From contig NZ_JOFX01000020.1 in the NCBI RefSeq assembly GCF_000719345.1, forward strand, positions 155,882 through 219,881: a stretch of DNA of 64,000 nt. Direction: 5' to 3'. This DNA comes from Streptomyces sp. NRRL F-2664 (GTDB lineage Bacteria > Actinomycetota > Actinomycetes > Streptomycetales > Streptomycetaceae). The notes under the pieces were generated by a model. The model was not told the DNA's origin and made no database searches. It saw only the letters and a list, made by a program, of their open reading frames with translations. Positions 47,358 through 55,280 of this stretch are shown here, in pieces. The translations under genes were made by a program, and so were the position numbers. Every line of letters begins with the position of its first letter. The first letter of the stretch is position 1.

Positions 47358-49607
47358 TTGGCAGTCTTCGCGCGGTGGTGCATGCGCCACCGCCTCCTCG
47401 CCGTCCTGATATGGCTGCTCGCCCTCGGCGGGACCGCGGCGGCCGCCGTGACCGCCGGAACGGCGTTCTCCAACGACTACGAGGTCCCCGGCACCGAATC
47501 CGGCAGGGCGAACGACCTCCTGCGCGAAGGCTTCCACGGCCAGGGCGGCGACACCGACACCATCGTGTGGCGGGCCCCGGACCACCAGAGCGCGCACACC
47601 CCGGAGATCGAGCAGCGCATGACCCGGGCACTCGACACCGTCGCGGGACTGCCCGGCGTCGGATCGGTCGCCGGCCCCTACGGCCCCGGCCCCGACAGCG
47701 CCGCACGCATCAGCCCCGACGGACGCACCGCCTACGCCGTGGTCACCTTCGACCAGCCGGCCGACTCCGTGCCCAAGGCACAGGCCAGAGCCGTCGTCGC
47801 CGCCGCGAAGAACCCCACCACCGAAGCCGGCGGGCTCCAGGTCGAACTGGGCGGCCGGGCCATCCAGCTGACCGAGGCCCCCACCGCACACCTCGCCGAG
47901 GTCATGGGCGTCGCCGTCGCCGCCGTCGTCCTCTACCTCGCCTTCGGCTCCCTCGCCGCGAGCCTGCTGCCCATCGCCACCGCTCTCGTCAGCGTCGGCA
48001 CGGCCTATTTCGGCATCACCCTGCTCGGGCACGCCATGCCCGTCGCCGACTTCGCCCCCATGCTCGGCACCCTCATCGGCCTCGGCGTCGGCATCGACTA
48101 CGCGCTCTTCATCGTCACCCGGCACCGCAAGGGCCTCGCCCGCGGCCTCCCGGTCGAGGAAGCCGCCACTGCGGCCGTCGCCACCACCGGCCGCGCCGTC
48201 GTCTTCGCCGGAGCCACCGTCTGCATCGCCCTCCTCGGCATGCTGGTGCTGCGGCTGAACTTCCTCAACGGCGTCGCCATAGCCGCCTGCGTGACCGTCG
48301 TCCTGACCGTCGCCGCCTCGGTCACCCTGCTGCCCGCCCTCCTCTCCTGGATCGGCATGCGCGCCCTGTCCGGCCGCGAGCGCCGCAGGCTCGCCGCCGA
48401 GGGCCCGCAGCCCGAGCGGACCTCCGGCTTCGCCGCCCGCTGGGCCGCCTTCGTCGAGCGCCACCCCAAGGTGCTCGGTGCCGTCGCCACCGCCGTCATG
48501 GTGGTCCTGGCCCTGCCCACCTTCTCCCTCCACCTGGGCACCTCCGACCAGGGCAACAACCCCGCCACCTCCACCACCCGGCAGGCCTACGATCTGCTGG
48601 CCGAGGGCTTCGGGCCCGGTGCGAACGGCCCCCTCGCCGTGGTCGCCCGCCTGGACGGAGCCGGGGACCGCCTCGCCGTGGACCACCTGGCGCAGGCGCT
48701 CCGCACGACCCCGGGCGTCGCCTCCGTCGGCCCCGCCGTCCTCAACCGCAGCGGCGACACAGCCGTCCTGACCGTCGTACCGGACTCCGCCCCGCAGTCC
48801 CGGGCCACGAGCGACCTCGTCGACACGCTGCGCCAGGACGTCATCCCGCGCACCGGCCGGGGCAACTCCATGCAGGTCCACGTCGGCGGCGTCACAGCCG
48901 CCTACGACGACTTCGCCGACGTCATCGTCGGCAAGCTGCCGCTCTTCGTCAGCGTGGTCGTCGCCCTCGGCTGCGTCCTGCTGCTGCTGGCCTTCCGGTC
49001 CATCGGCATCCCGCTGAAGGCGGCGGCCATGAACGTCGCCGCCGTCGCCTCCTCCTTCGGCGTCGTGGTCGCGATCTTCCAGTGGGGCTGGGGCAGTGAA
49101 CGGCTCGGCCTGGGCAGCGCCGGCCCCATCGAACCCTTCCTGCCCGTGATCATGGTGTCCGTCCTCTTCGGGCTGTCGATGGACTACCAGGTCTTCCTCG
49201 TCAGCCGCATGTACGAGGAGTGGCTGGAGACCGGCGACAACCGGCGGGCCGTGCGCGTGGGCCTCGCCGAGACCAGCCGGGTCATCAACTCGGCGGCCGT
49301 CATCATGATCTCCGTCTTCCTCGCCTTCGTGCTGAGCGGCGACCGGATCATCGCGATGTTCGGCATCGCGCTCGCCGCGGCCGTGGCACTCGACGCCTTC
49401 GTGCTGCGCACCCTGCTGGTCCCGGCCCTGATGCACATGCTCGGCGGCGCCAACTGGTGGCTGCCGGCCTGGCTCGACCGGCGGCTGCCCCGGATCAGCA
49501 TCGAGCCGCCCGCACACCGCCCGCATGCGAAACTTCCGGCACAGCGGTCCGGCGCGGTCCCCGCCACGAGCGAGGACGGCACCGAGCCCGCCACAGCCTC
49601 CCGGTGA
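47358..49607 (+). CDS. MMPL/RND family membrane transporter
   Basis: A 749-residue transporter with two similar halves, each of one helix, a large extracytoplasmic loop and about five helices. The hallmark GIDYALFIVTRHRKGL (first half, about residue 240) and GLSMDYQVFLVSRMYEEWLETGDNRRAV (second half) are the paired Asp-Tyr motifs thought to carry the proton relay. Relatives export lipids, siderophores or antibiotics in actinobacteria. The TTG start is supported by AGGGAG at 8 nt. The previous strand-shared genes are a cupin and a divergent GNAT, so the cargo cannot be inferred. It lies 1.7 kb from the siderophore locus, but a link is only speculation. Confidence 0.9.
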   Translation: MAVFARWCMRHRLLAVLIWLLALGGTAAAAVTAGTAFSNDYEVPGTESGRANDLLREGFHGQGGDTDTIVWRAPDHQSAHTPEIEQRMTRALDTVAGLPGVGSVAGPYGPGPDSAARISPDGRTAYAVVTFDQPADSVPKAQARAVVAAAKNPTTEAGGLQVELGGRAIQLTEAPTAHLAEVMGVAVAAVVLYLAFGSLAASLLPIATALVSVGTAYFGITLLGHAMPVADFAPMLGTLIGLGVGIDYALFIVTRHRKGLARGLPVEEAATAAVATTGRAVVFAGATVCIALLGMLVLRLNFLNGVAIAACVTVVLTVAASVTLLPALLSWIGMRALSGRERRRLAAEGPQPERTSGFAARWAAFVERHPKVLGAVATAVMVVLALPTFSLHLGTSDQGNNPATSTTRQAYDLLAEGFGPGANGPLAVVARLDGAGDRLAVDHLAQALRTTPGVASVGPAVLNRSGDTAVLTVVPDSAPQSRATSDLVDTLRQDVIPRTGRGNSMQVHVGGVTAAYDDFADVIVGKLPLFVSVVVALGCVLLLLAFRSIGIPLKAAAMNVAAVASSFGVVVAIFQWGWGSERLGLGSAGPIEPFLPVIMVSVLFGLSMDYQVFLVSRMYEEWLETGDNRRAVRVGLAETSRVINSAAVIMISVFLAFVLSGDRIIAMFGIALAAAVALDAFVLRTLLVPALMHMLGGANWWLPAWLDRRLPRISIEPPAHRPHAKLPAQRSGAVPATSEDGTEPATASR

Positions 49608-49646
49608 TCCGGCGAACCGCCGCACGAGTCCCAAGGAAGAAGCCGC

Positions 49647-50201
49647 ATGTTCTCGATAGACCTCGCCGACGACGCCCAGCTGTTCCCGCTGGAAGCCCGG
49701 CACGCCGAGGAGTTCTTCGCCCACATCGAACGCGGCCGCGAGTTCATCGGCCAGTACGTCGGCTTCCCGGACCGGTCCCCCGACCTGGACTCCGCCCGGG
49801 CCCTCCTGGCCACCTATGCGGTGAAGGCCGGTGAGGACGGCGCCCGCTTCTTCGGCATCCGCCTCGACGGCACCCTCGTCGGAGGCGTCCTCTTCCCCAA
49901 CTTCGACGCGGGCACCGGGAACTGCGAGATCGGCTGCTGGCTGGAGCCCGCCGCGGCCGGCCGCGGCCTGGTGACCAAGGCCTGCCGCATCCTGATCGAC
50001 TACGCCCTCGGCGAGCGCGGCATGCACCGCGTCGAGTGGCACGCCGCCACCGGCAACAAGAAGAGCCTCGCCGTCGCCGAACGCCTCGGCATGACCCGAG
50101 AGGGCGTTTTGCGCGAGAACCACCTCCACCGGGGCGTCCGCCAGGACACCGAGGTCTGGTCCGTCCTCGCCCATGAGTGGGCCGCCGCCCGCGCCTCCTG
50201 A
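49647..50201 (+). CDS. RimJ/RimL-type GNAT acetyltransferase
   Basis: A 184-residue GNAT. Motif A is WLEPAAAGRGLVTKACRILIDYAL (acetyl-CoA loop AAAGRG), followed by VEWHAATGNKKSLAVAERLGMTREGVLRENHLHRGVRQD. This is typical of ribosomal-protein-alanine or amino-acid/antibiotic acetyltransferases of the RimL group. AGGAAGAAG lies about 5 nt before the ATG. It follows the MMPL gene by 39 bp and may be cotranscribed. A hairpin follows. Confidence 0.88.
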   Translation: MFSIDLADDAQLFPLEARHAEEFFAHIERGREFIGQYVGFPDRSPDLDSARALLATYAVKAGEDGARFFGIRLDGTLVGGVLFPNFDAGTGNCEIGCWLEPAAAGRGLVTKACRILIDYALGERGMHRVEWHAATGNKKSLAVAERLGMTREGVLRENHLHRGVRQDTEVWSVLAHEWAAARAS

Positions 50202-50213
50202 CGTCCGCCGTAC

Positions 50214-50238
50214 GGGCCCCGCCGACCCCGGGGCCCGG
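50214..50238 (+). terminator. Terminator after the RimL-type gene
   Basis: CGGGCCCC pairs with GGGGCCCG (8 bp, 9-nt loop), 12 bp after the stop. Confidence 0.65.
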
Positions 50239-50298
50239 CACGGCCGTGACCACCCGATTCTCAGAGAACTCTCAGAGACGGCCCCTACGGTGCCCGGC

Positions 50299-50922
50299 AT
50301 GGACACCACGAAGCCCCCCACCCCGAACGCCCCCGACGCGGACACCGCCCCGGTCGCCCTCGACAAGGCCGAGACGCCCCGGAACGCCGCGGCCGACCGG
50401 CCGGCCGTCACCGACGCCGCCCCCGACGCCGCCCCCGGCACCACCACCGACACCGACGCCGCCCTCGACGAAGCGGACCTCGACGACGACGCCCTCACCG
50501 AGGACCCGGCCGGCGAAGAGCCGCCCGGCCACGTCGGCTCCGCGGCCTTCGCGCTCGTCTCCGCCGGTCTCTCCGTCGTCGCCCTCAGCGGGAGCTGGGT
50601 CGCCGGCATCGTCTCCGAGCGCGCGAGTGTCGCCGCCCGCCTGGAACTGAGCCAGGCCGCCGACGCCAACGCCCAGATCGCCGCCCAGTTCGTCGACCCC
50701 TGGCACACCACCGCGATGGTGAACGGCGTCTTCTCGGCCCTCGCCCTGATCATCGCCACCTTCGTACTGGCCCTGCCCGCCTTCAGCACCCCCGAGCGCA
50801 CCCTGCCCACCTGGGTACGGTCCGTCTCCTGGGCCGGCATCGGACTCGGTGCCCTCGGCGTGCTCCTCTTCGTCCTCATGTACTTCGACCTCCTCCTGGC
50901 CGTCCCGAAGGCAGCGGGCTGA
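50299..50922 (+). CDS. Hypothetical membrane protein with acidic Thr/Ala/Pro-rich N-terminus
   Basis: A 207-residue protein. Residues 1-75 are low-complexity and acidic (TDAAPDAAPGTTTDTDAALD, EADLDDDALTEDPAG). Three hydrophobic helices follow (about 80-100, 134-155 and 178-200: SAAFALVSAGLSVVALSG, VNGVFSALALIIATFVLALP, ISWAGIGLGALGVLLFVLMY-like). No known domain is recognised. A -10-like TACGGT lies 8-13 nt before the ATG, so a leaderless transcript is likely. Confidence 0.75.
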   Translation: MDTTKPPTPNAPDADTAPVALDKAETPRNAAADRPAVTDAAPDAAPGTTTDTDAALDEADLDDDALTEDPAGEEPPGHVGSAAFALVSAGLSVVALSGSWVAGIVSERASVAARLELSQAADANAQIAAQFVDPWHTTAMVNGVFSALALIIATFVLALPAFSTPERTLPTWVRSVSWAGIGLGALGVLLFVLMYFDLLLAVPKAAG

Positions 50923-51059
50923 GCGGTGCCTCAGGCACGTGGGGACCTTCCCGGCCCCTCCACCCGGGCTGAGGCCCTCGCCCGCTCCGCGCCCTGATGG
51001 CTTGAGCCTCCAGGCGAGGCCGGGCACGCCTCACCGAGGAATTCCCCTGCGAGGCGGAC

Positions 51060-51372
51060 CGGCGGGGCGCCGTCGTCGGCGGCTGCATCGAGCCAGGGGC
51101 GGAGGGCCTGTCCTTCGCCCCGTTCTCGACGGCACGGCGCACCCTGCACCGGCTGCTCCCGAAGGATCGCGCCGCCGACCGCACCGTCGTCCTCGTCGTG
51201 GAGGACGTGCACCGTGCGGACACGGCAGCACCGACTACGGGATCGCCGGAGAGCCGTTCATCTCCCCGAAGACGGCGAGCGTGCACGTCTCGAACATCAG
51301 GGCCGAGCCGGGCGTCACCGGTCGCGGTGAAGCGGCCGCCCTCGCCCACCGGCTGCGGCTCTTCACCACGCC
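51060..51372 (+). pseudogene. Remnant of a LuxR-family AAA regulator (LAL type)
   Basis: Two pieces in different frames. First: VVGGCIEPGAEGLSFAPFST and RTVVLVVEDVHRAD (51063-51224), matching the post-Walker-A region and the Walker B 'LEDVHWAD' of LAL regulators. Second, one frame off: GIAGEPFISPKTASVHVSNI and RAEPGVTGRGEAAALAHRLR (about 51231-51359), matching the C-terminal LuxR helix-turn-helix. The Walker A region, the roughly 600-residue middle and any start are missing, so a large internal deletion plus frameshift has destroyed the gene. Confidence 0.75.
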
Positions 51373-51404
51373 GGACCCGGTGGGCCGGCCCGGCACACCC
51401 CCGG

Positions 51405-51590
51405 TCAGTGCCCGGCCGGAGGCTCCGCACCCAGGCGTATGAGCACCCGGCCGGAGTCGAGGTCTATCGCGCCCCGTCCCGGATCACCGTCGCCGACGTC
51501 GGTCCGGGACAGCTCCAGCCGCTTCTTCTCCTCATCGGTGTGCTTGCGTCCCGGGTGGAACAGCTCCTCGATCATGTTGAACACCGTCAT
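51405..51590 (-). CDS. Small DUF6191-like protein
   Basis: A 61-residue protein from ATG 51590: MTVFNMIEELFHPGRKHTDE, then EKKRLELSRTDVGDGDPGRG. The N-terminal segment FNMIEELFHPGRKHTDEEK is the recurring signature of small Streptomyces proteins annotated DUF6191. No catalytic residue or signal. It ends with an acidic/hydrophobic IDLDSGRVLIRL. Function unknown. It lies 36 bp downstream of the sugar dehydrogenase gene on the same strand. Confidence 0.7.
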   Translation of the reverse strand: MTVFNMIEELFHPGRKHTDEEKKRLELSRTDVGDGDPGRGAIDLDSGRVLIRLGAEPPAGH

Positions 51591-51625
51591 CACGCACCCT
51601 CCGCCCCTTGTGCAGGGCCCACCGG

Positions 51626-52861
51626 TCACCGGACCGTCAGAGTCAGGATCCTGTCGTCGCCGGCTTCCGGCGACCCGCGCCCGTCCGTCTCGCTCGTGAC
51701 CAGCAGCAGCCGGTCACCCCCGAGGGAGACAACCGTCCGCAGCCGGCCGTACTTGTCCCCCAGGAAGGCTTCGGGCTCGGCCACCGGCTGCGTCCCGGAC
51801 AACGGGATCCGCCAGAGCCGCGCGCCCTTCAGCCCCGCCATCCACACCGACCCCTGCGCCCAGGCGATCCCGCTCGGCGACGCCTCGTCGGTCCGCCACA
51901 CGGCCACCGGGTCCCGCATGCCGAGCCTGCCCGCCTTCCCCTCGGCCTCGGGCCAGCCGTAGTTCGCCCCGGGCTCGATCAGATTCAGCTCGTCCCAGGT
52001 GTTCTGGCCGAACTCGGCCGCCCACAGCCGCTTGTCCCTGTCCCAGGCAAGGCCCTGCACATTGCGGTGCCCGTAGGAGTAGACGACGGAATCGGCCTCC
52101 GGATTGCCGTGCACCGGATCGCCGTCCGGGGTCATCCGAAGGATTTTTCCGCCGAGTGACGTCCTGTCCTGTGCGAGGCCGGTGACACCCGTCTCGCCGG
52201 TCCCCGCATACAGCATCCTGTCCGGCCCGAAGGCGATCCGCCCGCCGTTGTGGATCAGGCCCTTGGGGATGCCGCGGAACACCGTGTCCGGGGCGCCCAG
52301 TTGCTGTCCGGGAGGTCTCTGCTCGTCATAGCGCAGCCGTGCGATCCGGTTGTCGGACGCGGTCGTGAAGTAGACATACACCAGACGGTCCGAGGCGAAG
52401 TCCGGCGACAGCGCGAGCCCCAGCAGCCCGCCCTCACCGCCCGATTCGACCCCCGGGACCTCGCCGATCCGCGTCACCGCGCCCGAACCCGCCGCGACCC
52501 GGCTGATGGTCCCCTTGTCCCGGGAGGCCACCAGCAGATCCCCTCCAGGGAGGGGAGCCACGCCCCAGGGCGACTCAAGGTCCTTGGCGACCTCGCCGGT
52601 GACCGTCACCGACCCCTTCGCGGGCGGTGCCGGCGCCTGCGGCGAAGCCGTCCCGCTCCCCGAAGGACCCGGTGACCCGGGCCCCGCCGCCGTCGCCCCC
52701 GGTGGGGAGGCGCCCCGCCCGCTGTCCGGGCCGCCCTCCGGGGAGCATCCCGCCACCAGCAGCGCACCGCACCCGGCCAGCGCCACCGCCGCCAGAACGC
52801 CCCGGCGCCGCCCGCCCGGCCCCTCGCACCCCGCCTGCCCGGGAGAACTTCCGTACCGCAT
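51626..52861 (-). CDS. PQQ-dependent aldose/glucose-sorbosone dehydrogenase lipoprotein
   Basis: A 411-residue predicted lipoprotein with lipobox LVAGC and a Gly/Ser/Pro-rich linker, then a six-bladed propeller of the GSDH family: LESPWGVAPLPGGDLLVASR, GLLGLALSPDFA, VYVYFTTASDNRIARLRYDE, NGGRIAFGPDRMLYAGTGET, YSYGHRNVQGLAWD, GWPEAEG. His/Arg residues of the family active site lie in HNGGRI and GHRNVQG. It would oxidise aldose sugars at the cell surface with PQQ. No PQQ biosynthesis gene is in the window. ATG 52861 has GGAAGGGAG about 9 nt upstream. Confidence 0.88.
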   Translation of the reverse strand: MRYGSSPGQAGCEGPGGRRRGVLAAVALAGCGALLVAGCSPEGGPDSGRGASPPGATAAGPGSPGPSGSGTASPQAPAPPAKGSVTVTGEVAKDLESPWGVAPLPGGDLLVASRDKGTISRVAAGSGAVTRIGEVPGVESGGEGGLLGLALSPDFASDRLVYVYFTTASDNRIARLRYDEQRPPGQQLGAPDTVFRGIPKGLIHNGGRIAFGPDRMLYAGTGETGVTGLAQDRTSLGGKILRMTPDGDPVHGNPEADSVVYSYGHRNVQGLAWDRDKRLWAAEFGQNTWDELNLIEPGANYGWPEAEGKAGRLGMRDPVAVWRTDEASPSGIAWAQGSVWMAGLKGARLWRIPLSGTQPVAEPEAFLGDKYGRLRTVVSLGGDRLLLVTSETDGRGSPEAGDDRILTLTVR

Positions 52862-52969
52862 CGCCCTGCTCCCTTCCGGTCCTCCGATCCTGCCCTTCAC
52901 CCGTCTCAACAGCCGGGGCAGGTCCCGAAGTTCCACCACTCGTACACCCGATCGAGTGGTTGAGGGCGG

Positions 52970-53977
52970 TCAGTCCCAGGCTCCCGCGTCGACCGGAAGG
53001 GCCGCGATCTCGGCCAGGTCCGCCGGCGTGAGCCGCAACCGGGCCGCCCCGGCGTTCTCCACGGCCCAGTGCGCCCGGTCCGCCCCCGGCACCGGCACCA
53101 CCTGCGGCCCCTGGGCCAACACCCAGGCCAGGGCCACCTGTGCGACCGTGACCTCGGGACCGTGCCGCCGCGCCACCCGCCGCAGCCCCGCCACCAGCAC
53201 CTGGTTCGAGGCCATCGCCTCCGCCGTGAACCGCGGATGCCGGGCCCGGACGTCCTGCGGCTCGAAGCCCTCTCCCGGGGTGAGCGTTCCGGTCAGGAAC
53301 CCGCTGCCCAGCGGCATCGCCGCCAGGAAGCCCACCCCGCGCGCCGCGCACCACGGCAACAGCTGCGACGCGGCCTCGGGCGACCACACCGACAGCTCCG
53401 CCTGCACAGCGCTCACGGGGAAGACCTGCTGCAGCCGCTCCAGGTGGCGCAGCGTCGTCCGGTACCCCCGGTCACCGCGCCGCCCCGCCCCCGGACCGGC
53501 GCCGGCGCCCAGCGCGCAGAACCCGAGCGCCCGCACCTTCCCCGCGCTCACCAGCTCGGCCATGGCCCCCCAGGTCTCCTCCACCGGAACCTCCGGGTCC
53601 ACCCGGTGCAACTGGTAGAGGTCTATGACGTCGGTCCGCAGCCGCCGCAGCGAGGCGTCGCACGCCCGCCGCAGATAGCCGGGCCGGCCGTCGGCCACCA
53701 CGTGCTGGTCGCCCGCCCGCAGGCCGACCTTGGCCGACACGAAGGCGTCCGACCGCCGCTCCCGCAACACCCGCCCCAGCAGCAGCTCATTGGTGTACGG
53801 CCCGTACACGTCGGCCGTGTCCAGCAGGTTCGACCCGAGGTCCAGCGCGGCATGCACGGCGGCCAGCGACTCGTGCCCCCGTCGCCGCGAAGGCGTGTAC
53901 GCCCAGCTCATCGGCATACAGCCGAGGCCGACGGCGCCCACGCTGAGTGCACCCGCCCCGATCGACCTGCGCTCCAC
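52970..53977 (-). CDS. Aldo/keto reductase
   Basis: A 335-residue AKR. It has GLGCMPMSWAY, the catalytic Asp/Tyr region LLDTADVYGPYTNE, Lys in SAKVGL and His in LYQLHRVDP, so the Asp-Tyr-Lys-His tetrad is complete. The C-terminal NADP-loop region is VPVPGADRAHWAVENAGA. It resembles the AKR13-type group. GTG 53977 starts the protein. It is divergent from a 2-hydroxyacid dehydrogenase gene 71 bp away. Substrate unknown. Confidence 0.92.
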   Translation of the reverse strand: MERRSIGAGALSVGAVGLGCMPMSWAYTPSRRRGHESLAAVHAALDLGSNLLDTADVYGPYTNELLLGRVLRERRSDAFVSAKVGLRAGDQHVVADGRPGYLRRACDASLRRLRTDVIDLYQLHRVDPEVPVEETWGAMAELVSAGKVRALGFCALGAGAGPGAGRRGDRGYRTTLRHLERLQQVFPVSAVQAELSVWSPEAASQLLPWCAARGVGFLAAMPLGSGFLTGTLTPGEGFEPQDVRARHPRFTAEAMASNQVLVAGLRRVARRHGPEVTVAQVALAWVLAQGPQVVPVPGADRAHWAVENAGAARLRLTPADLAEIAALPVDAGAWD

Positions 53978-54048
53978 CGCTGCGTCCCCCTCCGTCCGGC
54001 AACCAAACTAACGGCTTGATCAAGACGGCTTGGCATAGCCTCGTGATC

Positions 54049-54996
54049 ATGACTGCAACGCCACGGGACGTCTGGCTCCCCTTCCCCGCCGCAGAGGTCG
54101 CCGGCCTCCCCGACTCCTTCCACTACCGCCGGTGGGACGGCGAGGACGCCTTCCCGGCCGATCCGGCCGACTGCGTCTTCTACGTGGCCCCGTACATGAA
54201 GTCCGCCGACGTCAGCGTCCGGCCGCTGGCCGCGATGCCGGCCGTGCGGGTCGTCCAGACCCTGACGGCCGGCATCGACGACGTGCTGGGCCGCCTCGGC
54301 GACCTGCCTGCGGGCGTACGGCTGTGCAACGCGGCCGGGGTCCACACGGCCAGCACCGCCGAACTGGCCCTCACGCTGACCCTCGCGTCCCTGCGCGGCA
54401 TCCCCGGAATGGTCCGCGGCCAGGACCGCGGGGAGTGGCGCTCCGGCTTCTACGACGCCCTCGCCGACAAGTCAGTTCTGATCATCGGCTACGGATCCAT
54501 CGGCTCGGCCGTCGAGGACCGGCTCGTGCCCTTCGAGTGCGAGCGGATCGAACGGGTTGCGCGTTCTGCGCGGACGGCTGCGCGAGGGCCCGTCCACGCC
54601 GTCGCGGACCTGCCCCGGCTGCTGCCGCACGCCGACGTGGTGATCGTCGTGACACCCCTGACCGATGCCACCCGGAGCCTGGTGGACGCCGCGTTCCTGA
54701 GCCGGATGAAGGACGGGGCGCTCCTCGTGAACGTGTCGCGCGGCCCCGTCGTCGACACCGATTCCCTGCTGGCCGAGCTGGAATCCGGCCGGCTGCGCGC
54801 GGCCCTCGACGTCACCGACCCGGAACCGCCGCCCGCCGGCCATCCGTTCTGGCACGCGCCGAACGTCCTGATCACGCCTCACGTCGGCGGCAGCAGCTCG
54901 GCCTTCGAGCCGCGCGCCAAGCGCCTGCTGGCCCGCCAGCTCACCCGCTTCGCCGCCGGAGAGCCCGTGGAGCACACGGTCCTGATCACCTCGTGA
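54049..54996 (+). CDS. 2-hydroxyacid dehydrogenase (NAD-dependent)
   Basis: A 315-residue D-2-hydroxyacid dehydrogenase fold: NAD motif IIGYGSIG (about residues 147-154), catalytic Arg in VNVSRGPVVD, Glu in DVTDPEPPPAGHPFW, and His in LITPHVGGSSS. It is shorter than serA and lacks the ACT and intervening domains. It may reduce glyoxylate, hydroxypyruvate or a related 2-keto acid. The likely -10 TAGCCT lies about 12 nt before the ATG with TTGATC upstream, suggesting a short or absent leader. Confidence 0.9.
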   Translation: MTATPRDVWLPFPAAEVAGLPDSFHYRRWDGEDAFPADPADCVFYVAPYMKSADVSVRPLAAMPAVRVVQTLTAGIDDVLGRLGDLPAGVRLCNAAGVHTASTAELALTLTLASLRGIPGMVRGQDRGEWRSGFYDALADKSVLIIGYGSIGSAVEDRLVPFECERIERVARSARTAARGPVHAVADLPRLLPHADVVIVVTPLTDATRSLVDAAFLSRMKDGALLVNVSRGPVVDTDSLLAELESGRLRAALDVTDPEPPPAGHPFWHAPNVLITPHVGGSSSAFEPRAKRLLARQLTRFAAGEPVEHTVLITS

Positions 54997-55280
54997 CACC
55001 GGATGCCTGTACGCTCCGCAGTCACCCGCATGCGACGCGTTGTCACACCCCCCCGGTCGGTAACGCAGCGTAGAGCAACTATGTCCCTGAGTGACGAAAG
55101 TGGTGTATCGTCCGGAAGAAGGGGCTGCGCCACGAACGTCTGGCGCTGGGGAGTGATCGGACACTTTGGGGGGCGACGGGCGATGCACGGCCAATGGACG
55201 AAGGATCCGATGCGGCACAGCCGCCGCAGGCGACGCAGCCGGGAATGGACCGCGCCGGAACCAGCCGGCGGGGGGAACCG
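54997..55280 (+). promoter_or_regulatory. Promoter region of the GGDEF/degenerate-EAL gene
   Basis: A 284-bp gap, AT-richer than average in 55070-55110. AGTGA half-sites occur at 55087-55091 and 55150-55154. These are reminiscent of the BldD half-site but are not paired as a full AGTGA-n-TCACC site. A strong ribosome site GGGGGGAACCG precedes GTG 55281. Confidence 0.4.

Noticed and set aside
47205..50879. A 1224-codon minus-strand open frame over the MMPL transporter region
   Set aside because: It is the antisense shadow of the GC-biased transporter and neighbouring genes, is rich in Gly/Asp/Val/Arg repeats, and has no domain.
55087..55154. BldD binding site upstream of the GGDEF gene
   Set aside because: Only isolated AGTGA half-sites were seen, without the paired TCACC half at normal spacing.
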